Made by a program: the position numbers and the translations under genes. From Gracilaria vermiculophylla (lineage: Eukaryota > Rhodophyta > Florideophyceae > Gracilariales > Gracilariaceae): a stretch of 64,000 nt of DNA. Positions 58,184-64,000 of the stretch are shown here, piece after piece (the first letter of the stretch is position 1; every line of letters begins with the position of its first letter). The notes beneath the pieces were generated by a model, which did no database searches, had not been told where the DNA came from, and saw nothing but the letters and a program-made list of their open reading frames with translations. The stretch is taken from positions 817,513 to 881,512 of the forward strand of contig JAHNZQ020000181.1 of the NCBI GenBank assembly GCA_019155205.2, written 5' to 3'.

Positions 58184-58543
58184 CTGGGTACGCTGGCAAG
58201 ATATACCCCAAAAAATAGTGTCTGAAAAGTGAAAATAATCCGAAAAGCCTATATCTTGCACTAGAGCTTTGTATATCTTGTACTTTGGCTCCGATATCTT
58301 GCACTGCAGCAAGATATAAGAAAACCCGCACGAGATGTAGCAAAAGCCGGAAAGTATACTGTACGCAAGGCAAACACTACAAACTAGCTAATCGATTGGA
58401 CAGATGATAAGCATGTTATCACCCGACTGCGTCAGGATGATAACCGCCCTCGGGCCATGATATGCACCACTCAGCTGCGCCTCGGGTTCATATCATAGCC
58501 CTCGGGCGTTATCATCCCTCGCAGCCGGATGATAACCCCCACA
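58184..58543. mobile_element. Foldback element, long copy with target duplication
   Basis: 360 bp starting CTGGGTA and ending CCCCCACA, flanked by TATCAA at 58178-58183 and 58544-58549. Copy 1 of the segmental duplication has the empty site (ATATCAAAC near 48980). Its right third, 58415-58536, is a 122-bp imperfect palindrome with arms of about 50 bp (GTTATCACCCG... / ...CGGATGATAAC). The left part repeats TATCTTG(C/T)AC three times, followed by its reverse complement. No coding capacity. Confidence 0.8.
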
Positions 58544-59105
58544 TATCAAACCCCTATTGATGCCATACTGATAATGCAATTCAAGCGTTGATCTGAAACG
58601 CAACAGAAGTCAGAAGCTATCGGTAGCATTATGCAATGTTGAGCAAATTTCTTTTTGCAAAAGAGCTTTCTATATCTCCATTTTAAAAGAATTTATATAT
58701 TCCGTGAATACATAAATTTTTTTAATTCTTTTTCCAGTACCGTGCTAACCATGCACGAAAATGTTCATGTGCAGTAATGGCTGGAGTGGGTTTTCCAGGG
58801 ATGCTTCAGCGCAGTGCGTGCTTTTCTACGTGATGTCACCCTCTTTTTTTTCTTGGAGAAAGTATGAGCAGCAATATGGCGTGGGAGTGCTTCACAGCAT
58901 GAGCTAGCAAAGCAGTATTCAGTCATGCAGGTCGCATGGTCTAATAATGTGCGCTTCTGTTGCTGTAGCTTCTCGCTCGATGTGCCAGGAACGGAGAATA
59001 GGTCAAAATCACAAGATCACGCACGATATGCAGACTATGTGCATCATGTTTTTGATAATGGGGTGTCGTGATTCCAAGGGACGTCCAGAGTGCTTTTGGG
59101 ACCCT

Positions 59106-59114
59106 TATTTATAA
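59106..59114 (+). promoter_or_regulatory. TATA-like box upstream of paralog 2
   Basis: TATTTATAA about 200 bp before the ATG. In copy 1 the corresponding place is where the unclassified repeat is inserted. Confidence 0.35.
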
Positions 59115-59311
59115 CCCCAATGAAATGAGAACAACAAGGCATTGGCCCGAACCGCGTCTCACATTATTTTTTGATCCAAGGCGCGCCCATAAAAGCTGGC
59201 CCGATGAAATTTTGGAATCCGCAACAAACTGTCTCTCAGCCTTTCTGTGATTTTGAACTCCACAAACAAGGATATACGTTCCTTTGTTTACGACCAGATT
59301 GTTCTTGTACC

Positions 59312-60880
59312 ATGCTCACTCTGGAAGTAGATTCACGATATGTGAATGCAGCTGTGTTCGTCGTATTCGATGTTGCCCTGGTAGCCGCATGCGTCGCTGC
59401 TTTTGGACGTTTGCATAGCTCATGGATATGCTATCGTCTTTGCAACGGAAAACGGGTTGATCTGCAACATTCATCAATTGGAGCAATGTTTGGAAGTACA
59501 ATCGCAGACGGAACACTTTCGTGGATACTGATTTGTGCTATGCAATTAGTAGTTGTTGTTTCCCTTTTTGTTGCAACGCTTGGCATTAATGGACGGACTA
59601 GTGACAGGCGACCCATCCAACGCCGATATCTCACCAGCTTGCCTTTTAATGACAATTTCTTTATCAGAAGGCATCAAAGTCTTCCAATATTTTCTTCTTG
59701 TGTTGATGAAGGGGATAAAGTCAGTTTCAAGTACTACCCATCAGCATTTGACACTGATGAAAATGTAACTATTTTTCACGATTCGGATTTCACTGATTTC
59801 AATAGAAGTATCTTTCCGGTCAACATGTCAACGGTTGTGTGTCAAAACTTTGGAGAATTCCCTCCTTTGCTTGACGTTAAAAAGTGTGGACAAAACGTCG
59901 GAGATTGTTCTAATCTGAACTTGTCAGGAGAAGTTGTTATAAATCTTGAAGGAAACGGCGATGCTACAGCTCGTAGAGTACGCAGTGCACACGTCAAGGA
60001 ATACGCCTTGCGGAAACGATTAGCTGTCCCTGCGGGAGTGCTTTCGAGCATACCGTACACATACTTGATATGTTCCATAAGAGCTCAGAAGAAGAGCCGA
60101 AATATAATCGAATATCCCTGCACAGCTGGTCATCTTGACGTTGAAAGCTCCGAATACACATTTCGAATCGGAACGGTAAAATTTAACTTAGCAGATGAGG
60201 AAAAAGTGCTCGATCCAAAACAGAATTCGACAGCTACTTTTTTTCCCCATTCGCACGAGGTGAAAATAGAGTGCGACGTTGAAAAAAAAGGTGGAATGAT
60301 ATTTGTAGAAACGCTTTCCTTTGGCAACGGAAAGTTTGTGTCGGCCAGAGAATTTTTGGACAGCATCATTGTTTCATTTACAGCATCGGAAGACTCTAGG
60401 CAAAGAAAGTTGTGGAAAAGAGAACAAGTGCAGGTCACCGACATTGAGCTGTATACTGTTGTCATCTACGGATCTTTGGTGGTAGTGCTAATGATTGTTG
60501 CGCTTTTAGGGGCAATTTCACACAGTTTAGTGGGGCCTAGGACAGGATCTGGACGCATTTGTGCCGATGTTAGTTCATATCAAGGATTGATACAGCTTTT
60601 TCAACACAAAAGTGGGAGAGCGAAGCAGAATGTGTTAAGTCTTGGCGTAGTATGCGACGAAGAACACCAATCGTATGAGCTATTGCCAGTCGGAGAAAAA
60701 CACTCTCTCACAAAGCTCCCTAAAGACGCCATGTTGAGTTGTTGTTTGATGTCCACTATGAATTGCCTTAAAGCAAATATGGAACAGCTTCAAAAGACGT
60801 CTTTGCAGTCCTGCCGTCAGAGAGAAGAACTCGTAGATTCTAAATGCGCAAAAACCTCTGAGTCTTCCACAAATGTGTAG
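59312..60880 (+). CDS. Three-TM membrane protein, paralog 2
   Basis: The product is 522 residues from the conserved Met at 59312. The frame is open for 47 further codons upstream, but that part is not shared in frame with paralog 1. Layout as in paralog 1: TM near 12-34, 68-91 and about 379-404, and a large glycosylation-site-rich loop with conserved cysteines. The C-terminal tail ends DSKCAKTSESSTNV. The juxtamembrane parts and the second half of the loop (from RLAVPAGVLSSIPYTYLICS on) are nearly identical to paralog 1; differences concentrate around residues 95-125 and 220-235. Likely plasma-membrane or endomembrane; function unknown. Confidence 0.83.
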   Translation: MLTLEVDSRYVNAAVFVVFDVALVAACVAAFGRLHSSWICYRLCNGKRVDLQHSSIGAMFGSTIADGTLSWILICAMQLVVVVSLFVATLGINGRTSDRRPIQRRYLTSLPFNDNFFIRRHQSLPIFSSCVDEGDKVSFKYYPSAFDTDENVTIFHDSDFTDFNRSIFPVNMSTVVCQNFGEFPPLLDVKKCGQNVGDCSNLNLSGEVVINLEGNGDATARRVRSAHVKEYALRKRLAVPAGVLSSIPYTYLICSIRAQKKSRNIIEYPCTAGHLDVESSEYTFRIGTVKFNLADEEKVLDPKQNSTATFFPHSHEVKIECDVEKKGGMIFVETLSFGNGKFVSAREFLDSIIVSFTASEDSRQRKLWKREQVQVTDIELYTVVIYGSLVVVLMIVALLGAISHSLVGPRTGSGRICADVSSYQGLIQLFQHKSGRAKQNVLSLGVVCDEEHQSYELLPVGEKHSLTKLPKDAMLSCCLMSTMNCLKANMEQLQKTSLQSCRQREELVDSKCAKTSESSTNV

Positions 60881-62188
60881 CTTACCCTAGCGATAGTCAA
60901 ACTGCGTCGAATTCGCGGTCTTCAACATATTTCTTCAAGAAAGAAATGCAGCGAGTTATTCGTTTTCTCTCGCGAATATATCTTATTTTTCGTTGCGCTA
61001 CATGGACGTTACTTATAATGAAATCCATGAGCCGTGAGGTTGAGCCGTAGAAATGGCGTAGTTTGGAAACATGCTAATCATCATGCGTGCGGCGCATAGT
61101 GGGTGGGCGTTTTCGCGCTCATGTCATCAGTTTTTGAAGGGAACGATTCGGAACTTGATCCGTAAGAAAAATTAGCCCTCTGATTGTTTTGTTCGTTGTC
61201 CAAATAAGGAGGAAACTCGAGCCCGGGAGACGTTCAATGAAACGACGAGTTTAAATGTCCCGACGCTCTTGCACTACAACGGTTTTCTCGCGTTGTTTTT
61301 TATTCTACAGCACTGTCGCAACACCGCTGCGCATCGTTTTGAGTCGTCGCTCTCTCCACGCCACAAGATTTCGCAACGGTGCACTGTAGGCGAGAAAAGA
61401 ACGAGAAATAGTAAAACGTGCGTGACGGTTGACAGTGAAATTAGTCCATTGGGCCAACGGCTGGGGCGGGACCATTGCTGTTCGAATCGATGGCCTGCGA
61501 TTACTCTCCTTCTCGTAAGTAAAGTACCTCATACACCTTGCCCTCGTGTGCAAACACTCCCACTCGAGAAAATTTTGTATAGCTTTAAGTAGCATCCGTG
61601 CCTTCGCAGTGGTCAATCGAGTAGAGGCAGCAATTGTAAATGCAAATGAGGTTTTTTTTTACGTCCATTGATTTTAGTGTAGCATTTACTTCGAGAAAGC
61701 TCCTACATTTTCTGCTATCGCATATATGGAAATGAGAAAGCTTAGGTGTCAATAACTTGAAATGTTAATAAATCCCGTGCTTGCAACTCTGCGCAGCGAC
61801 AGATGCGGTACGAAGAAGAGTCTGGCTAATTCTAGTACGAGAACTGCAGACTCTTCGTCCTTAATAATAAACAGTGCGCTGTGATCGCTAGTTTCGCTTA
61901 AACTGACAATAACTTTTTCGAATCAGCACTGGAGTACGGTGTAGCTTGAAGAGTCTTTGAAACAGAGCATAACGACAGTGCGGCTTATACATTAGTCTGC
62001 CTACATTTGAGGGTTCGTGTGGCCCAGTACCTCTATCTGTGCTTCAGTACGACTAGACTATACATCTGAGCTTCAATTCATATATGATTTTCACAAAGCA
62101 AGCTGGCCATTCAATCTGTTGTTTCGAAACAGGATTGGTTCCAAAAACCATATCAAAGCCTTCCAAAATCGATGAACAATAGTACCTA

Positions 62189-62580
62189 GTGTCTATTGAA
62201 CCAGCGACCTCATATGAGGTCAATTTTACTTACTTCAGAATTGTACCAAAACATTTGAAAAGTTTTCAATTTCTTTTCAATATGTTATCTTTATCGTGTC
62301 TTCTAGACCGGCAGCGCCGAACCATGTCCACAACACTCAAACAACATTTGTAGCTGTTGAATCAGTCGTGGTTGTCAAAAACATCCGTGAACTGGTGCCA
62401 TGAAGACAGATCTTTGCAGAACTTGATTTGCACCGTAGGCCGTTTTTCAAGTTTAAAATACGAAATGTAAACCCCTACAGATCATATTTCAATTTTTTTT
62501 TATTTTGCGTGATGGTGCGCTGACCTCATATGAGGTCAATTTGACCCCATATGAGGTCCGCACAATGGTCCGATAGACAC
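62189..62580. mobile_element. Palindrome-rich Tc1/mariner-like MITE
   Basis: 392 bp flanked by TA (62187-62188 and 62581-62582). Ends form an inverted repeat starting GTGTCTAT(T/C)G(A/G)ACCA. Next to them lie copies of the 16-bp palindrome GACCTCATATGAGGTC (62206-62221, 62522-62537 and, with one change, 62543-62558). Copy 1 of the duplication has no insertion here. Confidence 0.75.
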
Positions 62581-62904
62581 TAGACACGTTTTACATTTGT
62601 TTCAAGACAAAATAAAAAAGCTACAAAATTATACATGAGTTTTTTGAAAACTGTGTTTTAAAATTGATTAAATATATATTTAAAAAGCTGTAGAAAATTA
62701 TGGTACTCGAATACTACTACCTTTGTGTTGGAATATTAAGCAATGAAAAATTGACCTTAAAACTACTGGCCGAACCTGAACCCAACTCTCTTATGCAATT
62801 TTCCTAAACGAATTTATCAGCAAATAATCCGCCACAAACTCAGTACTTTTAGTATAGACATGGTTAATATTTCTATTGAAAATTAAAACGTAAATGCAAA
62901 TTTA

Positions 62905-63260
62905 GTGTCTATCTGAATAGCGACCTCTTTTAAGGTCAACAGACTTCATATGAGGTCAGTGATAATCACTTTGTAGTTCTGTGAAAACGTTAACATTATT
63001 CCCATTTTTGTTGTTCTGGTATCTTTAACATGGTGTCGACGCCGGCAGTCCTGAAATATGTCCACAATAACCAAGGTTCAAACGAAAGTTTTGTATCAAC
63101 TAGAGCCGTCAACAATATTCGTAAACTATATCATCGTTCACAGATCCTCGAAGAACTGCTGGAATACCTGTCAATAGCCACGCTCGCCTTATTACTAGTG
63201 ACGCAGAATGCAAATTCTACCATGAATCTTTGTGGAAGTCATCTACGGTATGAGAAATAG
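62905..63260 (+). mobile_element. Related MITE-like element, right end not found
   Basis: Starts GTGTCTATC after TA at 62903-62904, with subterminal palindromes at 62922-62937 and 62942-62957. Its interior (around 63030-63170) is related to the interior of 62189-62580 (shared CCGGCAG...ATGTCCACAA and GATC(T/C)T-x-GAAGAAC blocks), and here it is open for 76 codons (63030-63260). The right terminus was not found; it may be lost. Confidence 0.5.
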
Positions 63261-63776
63261 TTCGAAATGCTGATGTTTGCAAAACCAACAATCATAATCT
63301 CACATTCTTGACGGTACACTTCAGTTCATCCATTCTGAAGAGAGTGGTTACTCTACCTCTTTTCAGTGTCAAAATTTGTACCGATGGTTACGAGGTCCTG
63401 CACGTGTCAGAAGAATCAATTATTGCGATTAACCATAGAAACATTGAAAGTTTTTAAGCTGAAGCTATTGTGACGCCACCGGATATGCAAAACTTGCGGG
63501 ACCAATTAGGTGATGAAAATCAGCATACAACCTGCCAACCAATCATGGCTCATGGTCGTTAATGGGAAACCTGCATGACGCTGAGTGCTCTAAATGGTTG
63601 TATGCTAAAGCATCAGTGGAACGTTATCGGTTCAGCAGGAGATTTTATCTCACCACATCACGATTTAAAGAATGACTGCGTTGGATTTCTTTTTCTGAAT
63701 GTTTTCTTTGCATCAATTGGAATTTGTCGTGAGCAGAACAAATACTCGACTTGAAAGCAAAGACGCTTGGAGAACA

Positions 63777-64000
63777 TCGGGAGGGGGGGTTGTAGTACAG
63801 TGACTCCTACGGAAATATGGTGGTTTGGCCTTTAGGTATAATATTCCTAAGGAGGGTTCGTAATTTTTTAGCTGGGCCACGGGGTGCATAATCTTGCCCG
63901 CGGGCGCTACAGTATCCTTAAGGTACGGTAGAATTTATTATTTATTTTAGATATTTTATGCAGGTAATTAGCACAGTAGTGCGACCTGCCGAGGCGGGCT
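63777..64000 (+). mobile_element. Polypurine tract and start of an LTR at the window edge
   Basis: CGGGAGGGGGGG is followed at 63791 by TGTAGTACAG, close to the TGTAGTGCAA terminus of the gypsy I LTRs. Downstream lie a CGCTACAGTATCCTTAAGG block and a TTTATTATTTATTTTAG block, as in that LTR family. The element's internal part should lie to the left, but 63270-63776 shows no recognisable domain. Confidence 0.5.

Larger units (their letters stand above)
57730..62904 (+). repeat. Segmental duplication, copy 2
   Basis: Direct repeat of 48480-54265. Copy 2 alone contains a foldback element (58184-58543) and two palindrome-rich MITE insertions (62189-62580 and one starting at 62905). It lacks the two insertions of copy 1. 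Confidence 0.85.

Noticed and set aside
1..64000. tRNA, rRNA and other structured RNA genes
   Set aside because: I looked for A/B-box and cloverleaf-like patterns and for conserved rRNA blocks and saw none; a covariance-model scan would be needed to exclude them.

Overview
The window looks like a gene-poor, transposon-filled piece of a eukaryotic nuclear genome. The few plausible host genes are short or intronless as far as can be seen, have TATA-like promoters, and sit between decayed retroelements. This would fit a florideophyte red alga such as Chondrus, but that is a gestalt judgement; no ribosomal RNA, plastid gene or other diagnostic marker is present, so another alga or a stramenopile is possible. 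Two runs of exactly 100 N (32828-32927, 45781-45880) are assembly gaps. By eye, the first 12 kb is clearly more GC-rich than the rest.

Layout. 236-11842: a decayed Ty3/gypsy chromovirus with ~850 bp LTRs, gag, protease, RT/RNase H, integrase and chromodomain, plus a degenerate antisense coding region before the 3' LTR and a probable nested solo LTR. 12.2-13.1 kb: a second gypsy RT fragment and a truncated LTR of the same family. 13.1-17.3 kb: AT-rich DNA with one small secreted Cys-rich peptide gene (15388-15657). 17.3-29.6 kb: a large inverted repeat. Each arm carries one copy of a second secreted 10-Cys protein gene (19015-19365 minus, 24339-24689 plus), identical in protein sequence. The spacer holds a decayed TPR fragment and a degenerate membrane-protein locus. 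The right arm is interrupted by a PIF/Harbinger DNA transposon (26789-29463) with transposase and Myb-like genes.

29.6-34.9 kb: a minus-strand Ty3/gypsy element with ~400 bp LTRs and a chromodomain-like tail. 34.9-35.6 kb: a minus-strand copia gag fragment. 36.3-40.6 kb: a decayed plus-strand Ty1/copia element. 40.9-45.3 kb: LTR remnants and unassigned coding-like debris. 45.6-48.45 kb: a younger Ty1/copia element whose pol frame is broken by only two stop codons.

48.5-62.9 kb: a direct segmental duplication. Each copy carries a gene for a three-TM membrane protein (50299-51837 and 59312-60880). The copies differ by several mobile insertions, each with its empty site visible in the other copy, which gives clean element boundaries: a Tc1/mariner-like element, a foldback element, palindrome-rich MITEs and an unclassified repeat. 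The window ends in the start of another LTR preceded by a polypurine tract.

Functionally there is no operon or pathway. The likely host genes are two families of small secreted Cys-rich proteins and one tandem family of membrane proteins, all lineage-specific as far as I can tell; everything else recognisable is mobile DNA.
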